From positions 6,882,001 to 6,946,000 of the forward strand of contig NC_060024.1 of the NCBI RefSeq assembly GCF_021134715.1: DNA of 64,000 nt, read 5' to 3'. Origin of the DNA: Daphnia pulex (Eukaryota > Arthropoda > Branchiopoda > Diplostraca > Daphniidae). The first letter of the stretch is position 1. Each line of letters starts with the position of its first letter. The notes under the pieces are model-generated. The model worked only from the letters and a program-made list of their open reading frames with translations, was not told the DNA's origin and did not search any database. A program made the position numbers and the translations under genes. Of this stretch, positions 10,247-23,369 are shown piece by piece.

Positions 10247-12119
10247 TCAAAAAGAAAAGATGACGCCGCGGATGAAACCGTCGCGGATGCCGTCGTTGAG
10301 CGGGAACGGATCGGTGGACGAAGAGCGGAACCGGAAGTGGACTCCTTGCGTCATGACCCAGGAGGAGCCGGTGCCCAGCGGGTAGTAGCCGCAGCGGTTG
10401 AGGACGACGCAGATGCGGTACTCGCGGTTGCGCTGGACGTAGACGGGCCGGTTGAAAAAGACGTCGATCGTCGATCGCCTGGGTGAGCGCCCGCTGAAAT
10501 GCGAGTACGTCAATCGCGTCCCGTCGCGATCCAACAGATGGCAGTACAACAGCTCCGTGTAGCCTCCCGTTGGGTCGCAATTGGTCGAATCTGTGTGGCT
10601 GTCAAAATCAAATTGATTGAAAATGGATCTGATCTGATGGCTGGTGGTTAATTTCTTTACTTTGCTTGTGACGAGATGACGATTCCTTGGATGCAAATGT
10701 TTCGGTCGACCGTCAACGCCACCGCACAGTCTAATATGCCCGTGTTGTGCACCAATGTTTCGCCTTCGACTCGCCTCTGGCAGTAAATTCGGCCGGGCGA
10801 CGACAAAATGGGAGTCGTCTCGACACTGTGCGTAACAAACATTTTTAAAAAATGGCCAATCAATGATGAAATTTTGTTAATTTTTGTTTACCTCCTGCCA
10901 CACACGCTAACGGGACTCCTGTTGCCGGGCGAGTGCTCGCCAAAGTTGAGGTTGTAGGGAGCCGTGTAGCGCGACTGCCTGGACGAAGACAACTGGGAAG
11001 GCATGGGCCACTTGTCGCGGCAGCTAATGTTCATCAGGATGGCGAAGCTTTCTTCTTGCGTCAGGATGCCCGACATGGCTGGCGAATTGGCAAAGTCCTC
11101 GTTGGTCATCGTCAGGAACCGAATGTGCCCTATGATGTTGGCCAGGACCTGTAAAAGCCAAAGGATTGAATCAATCAAGTCAGTCGGGCTGATGAAAATT
11201 GGATTTGTCAATAATACCAGTCGTAAATTTGGGCCGCTGACGTCGATTTCTCTTCTCGAACATTCTTTGGTGCCCCAGCGTTTGACGGCATCAAACAGGT
11301 CCGTCTCGCTGATGACGAGATCGTCTTCCTTCACCAGGATCAACAGCGTCGATTCCGTAATGTCCTCAAACGGGGCGTGCGACAGGGAATCCTTTGTGCG
11401 GCATCGAATCAGGTTCAGACTTCTCTCCTGTTCAAGTACAACAAGCAAAACTGATGTGAGACACTACCAGACGAAACTCTAACAGATTATATACCTTGAG
11501 TAAAGAGTCTTCAAACAAGTTTGCAAATTCAAGGGCTCTGAACACGTTATCGGGAATGAGATCCTTCCACATGTATTGGGAACACTTCTCCACCAGGCTA
11601 GACACCATGTACTTTTTGGCTGCGTAGGAAATCTCGTAGGCTTGCTCAAAAGACTTGAGATCAACGTGTTCTGTATAAATGAACCTAATCAAATTGAAAT
11701 CGTTAGTGTGGGTAGATTTAACAAAGTGCAGCGAGAATGAGTGTGCTTACTCTAACAAGTCTTTGAAGGCAAAAGGTTGAATGTCTTGTACTTCTATTGC
11801 ATCTGATCCTGTGCTTACTGATCGGCCAGCATTGGCTTGTGCCATACCTCCGTAAAACATGGTTTCGAAAACAGGGCTGCCCATGGCCAGGAAAATTTTG
11901 TGCGCTTTCACCAACTGCGGAAAGAAGAGTATTGAAATAAACAAAGCTGGATTAGGAAAGTTGCTAAGCTTGAAATACCTCTTTCTCTTCTTCGTTTCCA
12001 ACGAGGAATTCACAGTCGCAGTAAAGGCTGGTCTCGAACAAATACTTGGCTCTGTCTGAATTACTTTTCTTGTCCACCTGCCAGTCGACGTTGCTGGCAA
12101 TCGCACGCCTGTTCGCCAT
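10247..12119 (-). CDS. BTB-BACK-PHR protein, BTBD6/BTBD2-like (492 aa)
   Basis: Cullin-3 substrate adaptor of the BTBD1/2/3/6 group, whose Drosophila member is lute. Exons are 11979-12119, 11751-11914, 11495-11684, 11218-11427, 10892-11148, 10661-10825 and 10247-10598, all in frame. The BTB domain runs from about residue 28 (FETSLYCDCEFLVG, HKIFLAMGSPVFETMFYG) to FIYTEHVDL. BACK follows (YMVSSLVEKCSQYMW, SETDLFDAVKRWG). The C-terminal PHR domain has CAVALTVDRNICIQGI and ends GFIRGVIFSF. An in-frame upstream TTG is not used; the first ATG (MANRRAIASN) is taken as the start. The length is normal for the family. It is divergent from the methyltransferase gene at 12654, with about 530 bp of shared upstream sequence. 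Confidence 0.9.
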
Positions 12120-12653
12120 ATCGCAATTTCTCAGATCAACAATATTTGCATTCAATTGGGGCCACGAAATCCTTGTCTCGATTGTTTGTTATGTTTTGGT
12201 TCAGAGTCGCATTTCCATCAAGACGCAAACAGCATAGAGAGCAGACGTGTGTTTTTATTTTATTCGTTTGGTGTTTTTACTTTTGAGACGCCGGTCAGAG
12301 ACATCTAGCGGTAAAATAAAAGACTTTTTGAATTGTCGTCCGTTGCAAGGTCCATCCTTTAGTAGTAGTATTGTTACAATACATTTTCTTCACAGTCGTC
12401 ACAAACAACACCTGATAGACTCGTTCTATTAACAGCTGATTCAGTGATGACTAGTAAATAACTGATAACCGCTATGATAACTGCAATCGGTCATATCCCA
12501 GCAACCGATCTGATCGAGAATCATTTTGATGTTTACGTTGTAAACGTCGGCTGCTTGAGCTATTCCAATCTGACTGTTGATACGTGTTCGTCCTATTTTT
12601 TCAGTGGTTTTTAAAATAAATTTAGCGTCGATAGTTATTCAATTAATAAATCC
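12120..12653. promoter_or_regulatory. Divergent promoter interval
   Basis: This interval lies between the BTB gene start (minus) and the METTL24-like start (plus), so it must hold both promoters. I saw no convincing TATA box. No other gene was found. Confidence 0.4.
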
Positions 12654-13541
12654 ATGTCCCCCGTACGAGCGTTGGCGGTCGTTAACACTTCCATTATAGC
12701 CGCCGTCATTTGTTTGTATTATCAGAGTTGTGTTACGGCTCCCGATTCAACCAACTGCCCGTCATTCATTGGCAGGATCGTTAACGCCCAGCACAAAGCG
12801 GATGAATCCATGTCGGCCGAGGAGATGTTCCGCTATTTTCACTGGACCAACAGCACGTCGTGTCTCTTCGCCGTCGATTTCGGTTTCTCGGTCGTGAATG
12901 CCCAGGGAATCGCTGCGCCGGACGGCCACAAGTCTGTCTGCCTCGACAAATCCATCGCTCCCGTCTATAATAAATGTCTAGTTTACTCGTTTGGAATAAA
13001 CAATCAGTGGGCATTTGAAGACGCGATGGAAAGGTTCGGTTGCCGAGTTTATTCCTTCGATCCATCGATGGGAGTGAAAGATCACAATCGGACTGAGAAA
13101 ATTCATTTCTTCGACATCGGCCTGTCCGGAGCGGATGATGGATTGCATTCCATCAAAGGATGGAACATGAAGACGGCCTCGTCCATCTACGAGATGTTGG
13201 CGACTAGTCACGGGTCCTCGACGCCCATCGACGTCCTGAAAATGGACGTTGAATATTCCGAGTGGGACGCCATTCCGCAGATGTTGAGATCCGGATTCCT
13301 GGCGGATAAAGTCAAGCAACTGGCCGTCGAAATCCATTTCGGGCCGGAAGATCCGTTGGAGATTTACCAGCACCGAGTCCGCATCTTACAAGAGCTGGAA
13401 GGAGCCGGAGGATTTGTCCGTTTCAGCTCGAGACCCAATCCATGGCTCCTGCGTCCCATTTCCATCCTTGGCGGAGGCAAACGGGAATACATCGGAATGG
13501 AATTGGCCTGGTACAATTCCAGATTTTATACTAAATTATAG
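12654..13541 (+). CDS. METTL24: METTL24-like methyltransferase (295 aa, intronless)
   Basis: Probable SAM-dependent methyltransferase of the METTL24/FkbM-like family. It is intronless and starts with an N-terminal signal anchor (about residues 8-25). The core has CLVYSFGINNQWAFEDAMER followed by GCRVYSFDPSMG, the family's SAM-binding region. Later it has IDVLKMDVEYSEWDAI and LAVEIHFG. Several N-glycosylation sequons fit a secretory location. The substrate is unknown. The 3' end faces the UGT gene, with the two stops about 340 bp apart. Confidence 0.85.
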   Translation: MSPVRALAVVNTSIIAAVICLYYQSCVTAPDSTNCPSFIGRIVNAQHKADESMSAEEMFRYFHWTNSTSCLFAVDFGFSVVNAQGIAAPDGHKSVCLDKSIAPVYNKCLVYSFGINNQWAFEDAMERFGCRVYSFDPSMGVKDHNRTEKIHFFDIGLSGADDGLHSIKGWNMKTASSIYEMLATSHGSSTPIDVLKMDVEYSEWDAIPQMLRSGFLADKVKQLAVEIHFGPEDPLEIYQHRVRILQELEGAGGFVRFSSRPNPWLLRPISILGGGKREYIGMELAWYNSRFYTKL

Positions 13542-13884
13542 CCTATACTTAAAAATTGATGCACTGTTAATCTGTTATATTCGGACCATGATGTATTAAC
13601 CATTTAACTCAACGTTGTAATGTATTTGATAAAATAAATCAGCAGGTTGAGAAAATATTAACTTTTGTCGATAATAATTGTATTAAATAATTGAAATAAT
13701 TATGAAATTCATGATTTAATAGCGGAGAGTGCGGAAATAATTCTATACATGATGTCATTATTTAATTCAGTCAACATTTAGAACTGAATATAGTATTTAA
13801 AAGAATACTGGCCTATACTTTTGATGATATAGGTAATAATACAAGGTGTTAACGTATGAGCGTGTATAGCACGGCGGAAATCGA
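13542..13884. other. Convergent 3' spacer
   Basis: AT-rich sequence between the convergent METTL24-like and UGT genes. AATAAA motifs (e.g. near 13634) fit polyadenylation of the plus-strand gene. Nothing else was seen. Confidence 0.4.
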
Positions 13885-15522
13885 TCAATCAACTTTTTTG
13901 GCCGATCCCGTCACGTGTTGCGTGTCGTGTTGTTTTCTTGCTGCCAAGGCCAGAAGCAGCAATAAGGCCCGGCGGCATATGCAAATGGTGACGTAGGCGA
14001 CGAGAAAGGCGATGCTAACGACGACGAGCATCACGTCGATGAATCCGCGTTGGTGTAGGGAAAGTTGGCGCGAAGCGCTGCGCAAATGTGGAGCCCCCTG
14101 GTGGCGGATGACGTACTCAATCCAGTAGACGGCCCTGTCCAGTGGACTCGTCATCTCGTCACGCGACAGCGCCGAAATTTCTTTCATCCTCAGGGCATAC
14201 CTCGGATCGGTGAGAATCCGCTGGATTGCGTCGTAAAGAATCTCTTCCGTCAAGTTATCCCAATCGAGTCGAATGGCGTACCCGTCGTCCTGGGCCTTTT
14301 GGGCGTTGATGGGCTGATCGGCAAAGAGCGGCAGAGCGATGAACGGGACCCCGTGGTAGACGGCCTCTTGTTTGCTGTTGAGTCCGCCGTGGTTGATGAA
14401 CAAACGGATTTTCGGGTGGCCCAGCAAATCCTGCTGAGGCATCCACGAGAGCAATTTGACGTTGGACGGGATGGAAACATTTTCGCCCGGTTGATCTTCC
14501 CATTTGAAAATAACCCGCTGACTCAGACGGGCGAAAGTCGAGAGGAAAAGCAAGCGGATCCCGTCGGGAACTTGTGATCCTTTGAAGATCGATCCGAAAC
14601 TGACGAGGATGAATCCGTCGTCGCCGGAAGCGTTTACAAAGGATTCCAGCTCTTCCGGCAGCGGTTTGGGAGGAGCGCAGTAGAGTCCGCCGATTTGGAC
14701 GACGGCCGGCAGCATGGGGAACTGGTAATTGATGCTGAAATGGCTGTTGGTCATCAATAGGCTCAGATATCGATCCTCAATGTCCCAGACGGGCGTCAGA
14801 TTGTGCCCGAGGATGTTGGCAGCCACCCGGTCGACGGTGGGCATGACGACCCATCGGTGAAAGTAGACGATCATGACGCCGGACAAGGCGTTGACGGTCC
14901 TCTGCCAGAGACTCATCTGGTCCGTGTAACTGAATCCCGGGTGCGGGAAATGGTCGAGGGCCAGCGGCGAGCCGACGGCGTCCAGCAGCCACGGCGTTGG
15001 TGACATGCAGTTGAAGTAGACGAACGGCAAGTCCAGCGCTTTGGCCAGCAGCAAAGCGCAGTCGTTGAAAACGCCTTCGATGACCAGCAGATCGTATCGC
15101 TCCTGGTTGTCCGTCCCGTTCATCATCAGCCGGTGGAAAATGGGATCGTTGAAGACGGCCGTGCAGTAGGTGGCCATCCGCTGGGGGATGTCGAAGAAGA
15201 GCCGGAAGGGGCTGTTGCGGTGGCTGAAGCGGATTCCGTGGTCGCTGTTGATGTCGACCAGGTCGCTGGGTGACGAGTGGAGGACCCGCAAGTTGCCGCT
15301 GGTCGAAGAGTTGAAGGCCGACGGCGGTTTGAGTCCGTTCCAGTAGGTGACGGAGTGGCCGCGCTGGTCGGCCAGGGCCATCACCAGCGGCTTCAGGACG
15401 TTGGTGTGGCTGGGCGTCGTGATGGGCGACAAGACGAGAATGTTGTAGGCGCTCGCTGCCGTAACCAGACAGCAGCAAATGGCCGTGATGAGGAGAGTTG
15501 TTGCATAAGTAATGCCGGCCAT
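13885..15522 (-). CDS. UDP-glycosyltransferase (545 aa, intronless)
   Basis: Type I membrane enzyme of the ER that transfers sugar from UDP-sugar to small lipophilic molecules (detoxification, hormone or pigment conjugation). The signal peptide ends near AASAYNILVLSP. The acceptor-binding half follows. The UGT signature lies around residues 355-400, with WMPQQDLLGHPKIRLFINHG and FADQPINAQ. The C-terminal membrane helix (VMLVVVSIAFLVAYVTIC) is followed by a basic tail. Length and layout are typical for arthropod UGTs. Intron absence and high GC differ from most neighbours and suggest an old retrocopy or an intronless subfamily; I cannot tell which. Confidence 0.93.
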   Translation of the reverse strand: MAGITYATTLLITAICCCLVTAASAYNILVLSPITTPSHTNVLKPLVMALADQRGHSVTYWNGLKPPSAFNSSTSGNLRVLHSSPSDLVDINSDHGIRFSHRNSPFRLFFDIPQRMATYCTAVFNDPIFHRLMMNGTDNQERYDLLVIEGVFNDCALLLAKALDLPFVYFNCMSPTPWLLDAVGSPLALDHFPHPGFSYTDQMSLWQRTVNALSGVMIVYFHRWVVMPTVDRVAANILGHNLTPVWDIEDRYLSLLMTNSHFSINYQFPMLPAVVQIGGLYCAPPKPLPEELESFVNASGDDGFILVSFGSIFKGSQVPDGIRLLFLSTFARLSQRVIFKWEDQPGENVSIPSNVKLLSWMPQQDLLGHPKIRLFINHGGLNSKQEAVYHGVPFIALPLFADQPINAQKAQDDGYAIRLDWDNLTEEILYDAIQRILTDPRYALRMKEISALSRDEMTSPLDRAVYWIEYVIRHQGAPHLRSASRQLSLHQRGFIDVMLVVVSIAFLVAYVTICICRRALLLLLALAARKQHDTQHVTGSAKKVD

Positions 15523-16362
15523 TTTGATGTAACCAGACGGTATGGCGACTGGCCAAATTCACGCGTAAAAGGAGAGAGAGATAGACTTTTAGGTCAACGG
15601 TCGATGTAGAGAAGCGAAAGGAATGAGCAGTAACTGTATGCTGATAATATGGGCGGATGGTTTGCGCGGAACGTAGACAAGTGGAATGGACGGAGGATGG
15701 CCGAGGACTGGCAGAAAGTTGCGACTGAAACACAGAGAAAAGTCTACAGAGCTGCTAGAAAGTCTCTCTCTATATTATACCTGTATGCTCGATAGCATAT
15801 AACTAATCCATCACGTAAGCATATGACGGCCAGGAAAATGCTGACTGGAGAGGGGCTTGGGTTTTTTTAGTGATTCAATTCAAAAGAGTTAAAGTTAATT
15901 GTTTTTTCTTAATTTGGAATTGACGTACGGACTTATATCTAGGTACTAATTAAAAGGAAATGATGGGGGGGGGGGATTTGAATATCTCTATCAAGGGTAT
16001 ATAGCAAATGGTCGTGATTTTTCGATGGCGTATGGGCGCGACAGCTGACGGGGAATTTGTTTGAGCGTGAATTCTATACCCAAGTCTTTCGATGGTTGTC
16101 TGCGATGGATGGCGGACGTGATAGCCAGCAGCGGTACTAGCAGCCAAAAATGTCTAGAACATAGAAGCGAGAATTCAATTCAATGACAAATATTTTTTAT
16201 ACTGATGCGGGGAATCACATTTATTAAGCTTTAGGCAGTTCAAACTGTATTATATAATATCTTTCGCTGTCGTATCACTTTAGTGACATGCATTTATTAA
16301 TTATTCAATTGACATCGTTTTAGGTATATTAGGCCTATCTTGTTTATGATAGTTTTTGATCG
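15523..16362. other. Intergenic
   Basis: This is the upstream region of the UGT gene and the 3' flank of the phosphatase gene. A G-run lies at about 15965-15975. No gene was recognised. Confidence 0.4.
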
Positions 16363-18147
16363 TTAATAGGCTGGCGGGTTTTCGCAGATGGCGTCCAAGT
16401 CGCAGGTTTCGATGATGGGCTGGACGATGGCGGCGAACTCGGAGAAGAGGCAAGTGTCGCCGGCACAGCCGGGAATGTGCGTCAGCCGCTCGTTGACGTA
16501 CAGCTGGACCTTGTAGGTGTTGAGTTCGCAGCGGAAGAGGACGAAGACCATGTTGACGCCGAAATTCTGCATTCGCGACGTGCTCCACTGCCGGCCCGAC
16601 ATGAAGGCGAAGTTGGAAGCCGTTGGGGCCATGGCGTCCTTGTAGAGTCCCCAACGGGCCAGCAATTTAGCCATGGCGCCCGAATGAGAAAAGTAGAAGA
16701 TGCCGTACGGTTTGCTGGTGGCCCCCAACACGATGGAATTGAAGTAAGTGGCGACGTCGACGACCGGATTGCAGGCCTGCATCCAGTTGATGTCGTAACC
16801 GTAGCCGTCCTTGTAATAGTAGAGCAGGTCGTCGACGTACTCGAGGACCAACAGGTCTGAATTGGAGAAGGCGGCGCACCACGGCGACAGTTGGCCGTAA
16901 TAGAGGGCCTTGTCGTAGCGACACATGGTGTAGGTCAAAGACACTTGATCTATGTGAGTAGATACCAAAAGAATTTTGAATTCATTAGTGAACTTTGAAT
17001 TTTATTCGTAGGCCTACCGATTAGATCATTTTAATTTTACCGTAAGAGAGGGGGGTGCTGGTGGAGAAGCCGAGGCGCTTGGAAACGGCGGCCACCGTCT
17101 GGGCCACTTCGGGACCGTCGATGAATTTCTGCCACTCGACGCGAGATGCCGTGTTGTTGTCCACCTCGTCGTACCACTTGCTGCACACCTTGTAAAACTA
17201 GAAATAGACAAACATGAATCAAGTTGTGATATTATAGGCATATTAGGCCTACAAATTGTACAAATAAAGTTCATTTAATTATTATTATAGCTATTAATAG
17301 GCTACCCGGATGAGAGGGTCGTTTTCGATGGGAACCGGATAGACGATCGTGTCCTCTTCGTTATTACCCCAAACGCCTTTGGCGAAATGATGGCAGCTCT
17401 TCTCCGCCCGGCTGGCCGTCGTGAATCGAAACTGTCGGCAACAATCAAACAAACAATTGCAATTTAATAATTCAATTATTATACGCCATTATTATTACAT
17501 AAAAAGGTTTAGCTTATTTATTACCGTGTAGTCGCCATCTTTGTAGGAGCGGTCGAGCAGGCCGGGCAAACGTTTCGTGTAGCGCTGGCCAATGTCGTGC
17601 ATTTCCTCTTCGCCGGAGGGCGCCAATTTCTCCTCCAACTCGGGCGGGATGTCGATGGTCCAGTCGCGCAGGTTCTGCAGGTCCTCGGCGCACAATTCGC
17701 CCCTGCCGCTCACGTGATTCTGGATGACGGCGTCTCTCAGGATCGGCATCTGCTGGGTCAGGGCGTCCAGCTCCATTTCACGTCCCTCCTGCGGGGCGGC
17801 CCTGTAGTCCTCGCCTCCGGGCTCGGGATCGTTTCGCGGGTACCTCGTTCCGTGGCGCGAAAAGAGCCACATTTGAACGGCCTCGCAACCTTTGATTACA
17901 TAAATGTTACAAATATATAATTAATTATAGGCCTAACCATAAAATATTAAATTGAATTTGAATTCATTTAATGTATACCTGGCAAAGTGATGAGATCAGT
18001 GTTTGTGTTTTTGACGAACTTGTAGGAGGTTTTGGTGGCGAAATAGAAATTGGGACTGGCGATGTCGGCGTAGCAGGAATTGACCTGGGCCGAGACTGAG
18101 ACGACGGCCGACAGCAGAGCGACCAATGCCACTCTTAGAACCATCAT
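16363..18147 (-). CDS. MINPP1: Multiple inositol polyphosphate phosphatase-like histidine phosphatase (467 aa)
   Basis: Secretory-pathway histidine acid phosphatase of the MINPP branch, which removes phosphate from inositol polyphosphates including phytate. Exons are 17979-18147, 17525-17889, 17306-17431, 17041-17197 and 16363-16949, in frame. The N-terminus is a signal peptide (VLRVALVALLSAVVSVSAQ). The catalytic RHGTRYP motif is at residues 68-74, with His69 as the nucleophile. The distal catalytic histidine is at about 361 within FYFSHSGAM, where many relatives have HAE, so the usual proton donor acid is replaced. Paired cysteines near the C-terminus fit a secreted protein. The start chosen is the first ATG after an in-frame TTG. 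Confidence 0.88.
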
Positions 18148-19747
18148 TTTCAACTTTCTAATCAATTCAAAAGGGACAAAATGATTTAGATGATAGGTTA
18201 AAGAAGCCAGTAGGCCTTTGAGAAAATTTCAGACTTACTCTGAATGAATTTCCTGCTGTTGATGATCAGAGACGAAGCCAAAATTTGGAATGACCTGAAG
18301 ACGATCGACAGTCGGGTGTCCTTATATAGGTATAGAACTATATACGTTTGTATAATATCGAGGCAATCGGGAAACTTCATTTATCTTAAACTCGAGCATT
18401 TGTGTTAACATATTTTGCCCTTGGGGCTGGCGTAGGCTATTGAGATTAAACGGGCGCAGTAAAAAGGATCTGCTGGCTTTGGTGATGTAATCCATCCCAA
18501 GGTGAAATGTGCCATCGGGTCCAACCCGTGCAATGTGGGGAGGGGGGTGATAACACGAAAAGGGGTATAGGTGAATGATGATGGTGCAACCAATAATCTA
18601 AATAACGTCGCCATCGTTTTGTAGATTTATATTATATTCTCATATCATTTCGATCAAACTCCAAAGTAGTATTAAATACGATAATAACGGGCTGGTGCTG
18701 AGATTATATAGGATGTGTGGCCGCCAATCACGTGCTGGATTGGTGGGCGATGTGCGTAATAACGCTCAGCCCACGCAGCATTCACGCGCACACCCCTCTC
18801 GTTTATAGACGAGCCAACAGTAAGCCTTAATGTTATTCGCCACCGACGACGAGCAAACAATTCGATTCAGATTTTTTGTTTCTTTTTTAATAGATCATCA
18901 CGCGTGCGTACGTACGTGATTTGGACTTTATCTATTGAAGTATACATGTTCTTATCGGACAATCATCTGCTGGAGAGTCTATATAAATTGGCTGAATGAA
19001 ATGACGCTATAATTCATTTTATTGTAGGCCTATTTCAGGCGATTTTTTAAAGGCGACAGAATGGCCTTTCTTAATTCAAGTAAGATTCAATTTTCTTTAA
19101 CTAAATAGATCATCGAAAATGATGGGCGACCTTCTTGTTTTTTACACACAAATTTCTCTCCATCAAAACAAAATTTTGTTTTTTGTTATCGAGAAATTCC
19201 TGAGCCAAGGCCAAAGGTAACGAAAAAAAATTCAGGCAGGAATTGATATACTAAACAAATTGCATCAGAGTAAATTTATTTTTATTAATAACACCGGTGA
19301 GAACCGGACAGCAAAGTCTATTATACATGGCAATAATGTAATAGCCTACGTGGCCGCTTTAATATAAATGTACCTCGTCGTGTTATTTCTTATCTATACG
19401 ACGTTTTGTGATAAGCCAAGACATTTATTATAGCCCGCAGGCTGTAAATGCACTCGTGTGGCTATTAACGACCAACAGAATAATACTAAAGCAGTATAGT
19501 TTAATTTATGTAATTCTTTGACAAATAGGCTATATGTCATCCCAGCAAAACGACTGACTGAGCAATATAAATTCCGCAAACAATCTGCTCAAAGCGTCGG
19601 TTAATATCGTTAATATTTAAAGAAGTTGCAAGAAAATTCCCCAATTCGTTTGATATCACATTTAATAAAATTCTAAAATGCATTTTGGATTATGTATATT
19701 TTGCTGGTAATTCTATTTTGTATAGCCATGTCTATAACGATATGCAA
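18148..19747. other. Intergenic, 1.6 kb
   Basis: This is the phosphatase promoter side plus the 3' flank of the GH7 gene. It holds a CACGTG E-box near 18730 and a palindromic CGTACGTACG run near 18910. A possible short exon at 19061 (plus, MAFLNS then a GT donor) could not be linked to anything. No gene is supported. Confidence 0.35.
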
Positions 19748-20946
19748 TCAAACGGTGGAACCGATGGGTCCGATCTTGATGTTGCCGAATGTCGTGTAAG
19801 GATTGGGGTTCTGGTAGACCGGGCAGGGCCCATTAGGCTCGTTGTCCATCCAGGTCATGCTGTTGGGATCGCTGGGACTGCCCCACATGGACATGGACAA
19901 GACCATGCCCCTCCTCATGCCCTGCGACATGCCGTAAGAGACGCCGCCCTGGCTGTTGGACAGGCCGAAAGAGTTGCAGTATCCGTCCGACAGGCTGTTG
20001 AATCCGTTGAAGTACGGCTGCTGAATGGTGCGGCCGTTCTGGATGTAGAAGCGCTGCATCTCTTTGAGGTCGCCGTTGTCCGTTCCGTCGACGGTCACGA
20101 ACCGGGTCACCACCGTGAACCGCTGGGTGCTGTCCACCTGGAAGGACGGGCCGCGGCCGTAAAAGTTCCTGTCGCCGCGGGCGTAGGTGTTGAAAGGGCA
20201 GCCGTACGGGTCGCACTGGCCGTTGAGGCACGGGTGGGTCGTGTAGACGTTGGCCAAACTGTTGGCCTCCCAAATGTCCAGCTCGTCGCAAGACGGGCGG
20301 CCGGGCTCGGCCGGCTGGGCGTCGCAATAGCCCGTGCCGTAAGTGGCGCCCGTGTAGCCGGAACTGCCCTGGCCGCCGTCGCTCTCCATCGAGATGAAAT
20401 ACAAGGCCGAATTCATGCCGCAGCCGCAGGCCGTCACATCCACTTCGAACGACAGCTCCTTGTTGAGCAGGTAGAACATGCGATACCTGTAATTATTATT
20501 TACCAGCACTCAGATTTAATTAGCGGAATTCATTCAATTGAGAAATGAATTGGACTCAACTGATTCGAATTCTGTCCGCTGGTGAGGAACGTTCTGGCCC
20601 CGTTGGACGGCCAGTTGGCCAATGTCATTTGATTGCCGTTACTGAACGTAATGCCCCATCCGCTTTCGTATTCACTCTGACTGGGATTCTGTAATTATTT
20701 CATATGAAATTAATCGCATCATCAAATCAGATTTAAATTTATTAGGTCATCAGCACTTACGGAGTAGCAGTTGTACGGGTCTGCGCAGCCGGTCCAGCGA
20801 TAGTCGAGGACCACCCCGGTGTTTTCCACCTGGCAATTGCCAGGCCCGTAACACACCTGGATGCCCATGCTGGCCTGACGCGATTCAGGGGCTCCGTTGA
20901 CGGCCAGCACCAGCAGGAGGCCGGCGAGGAAAATCAGTCGGTTCAT
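19748..20946 (-). CDS. GH7 cellobiohydrolase/endoglucanase, shortened (350 aa)
   Basis: Secreted retaining glycoside hydrolase of family 7, which cleaves crystalline cellulose. Exons are 20761-20946, 20561-20688 and 19748-20486, in frame. The signal peptide is MNRLIFLAGLLLVLAVNG. The catalytic motif DELDIWEAN places Glu173 (nucleophile), Asp175 and Glu178 (acid/base), all present. It ends FGNIKIGPIGST, the family's usual end. The mature enzyme is about 330 aa, against about 430 for typical GH7 catalytic domains. Two loops are visibly missing: the cysteine-rich stretch after NCYS, and the segment between YCDAQ and the catalytic motif. There is no cellulose-binding module. GH7 enzymes are known from a few crustaceans (Limnoria, Daphnia) and otherwise mostly from fungi and protists. 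Host-type introns and signal peptide argue against contamination. Confidence 0.93.
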
Positions 20947-21460
20947 GTTGTCAATTGCGTTTCGAATGTCTCAATAATCACCAGACATTTTTCGACTGTG
21001 GCTTTTATATCCAAACTGAAATTTGAACATTGCGCAGGATTGTATAAGCTTCGAGTTTGTTTAACGATTGTGATGGGTACACGTGCACCGAGTTTATTAT
21101 TCAAACAGTCAAAGGACGTGGAACACCAACATCTTGCGATAAAATGTGAAACCATTATTCGAATAATGGAAATAAACTTGGAGATCCATTAAACTGTAAA
21201 CACAGGTGTGCATACATTAAAGATTAATTATATCACTGGGAAATACGCCGAGTCAAAAGTCAATTTATGTATTTTTGAATTTTCGTTATTTACTTTTCCT
21301 ACCCAGTCGCTGAGGGCCTCTATTGGCTATTGATTGAATCAATTCATGTAATAGTTTTGCCAATAGATGGCAGTGGAATTAAGCAGACGAAAACTACCGG
21401 TCTCCAAGGAACGGGGAAGAATTTACACGTTGAAAGAGATAACTGCAATTGAGATCTGAG
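20947..21460. promoter_or_regulatory. Divergent promoter interval (GH7 / ALDH7A1)
   Basis: The two start codons are 515 bp apart on opposite strands. A GCTTTTATATCC stretch on the plus strand near 21000 contains a weak TATA-like element for the minus-strand GH7 gene. No other feature was seen. Confidence 0.4.

Positions 21461-23369
<1,909 letters not shown>

Noticed and set aside
14777-15733. 318-codon open frame overlapping the UGT gene
   Set aside because: Shadow in another frame of the same strand, rich in Arg, Pro, His and Gln. The UGT frame has clear motifs.
19685-20548. Long plus-strand open frame (287 codons)
   Set aside because: It is antisense to GH7 exon 3 and reflects GC-rich codon use. 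It has valine- and alanine-rich composition and no domain.
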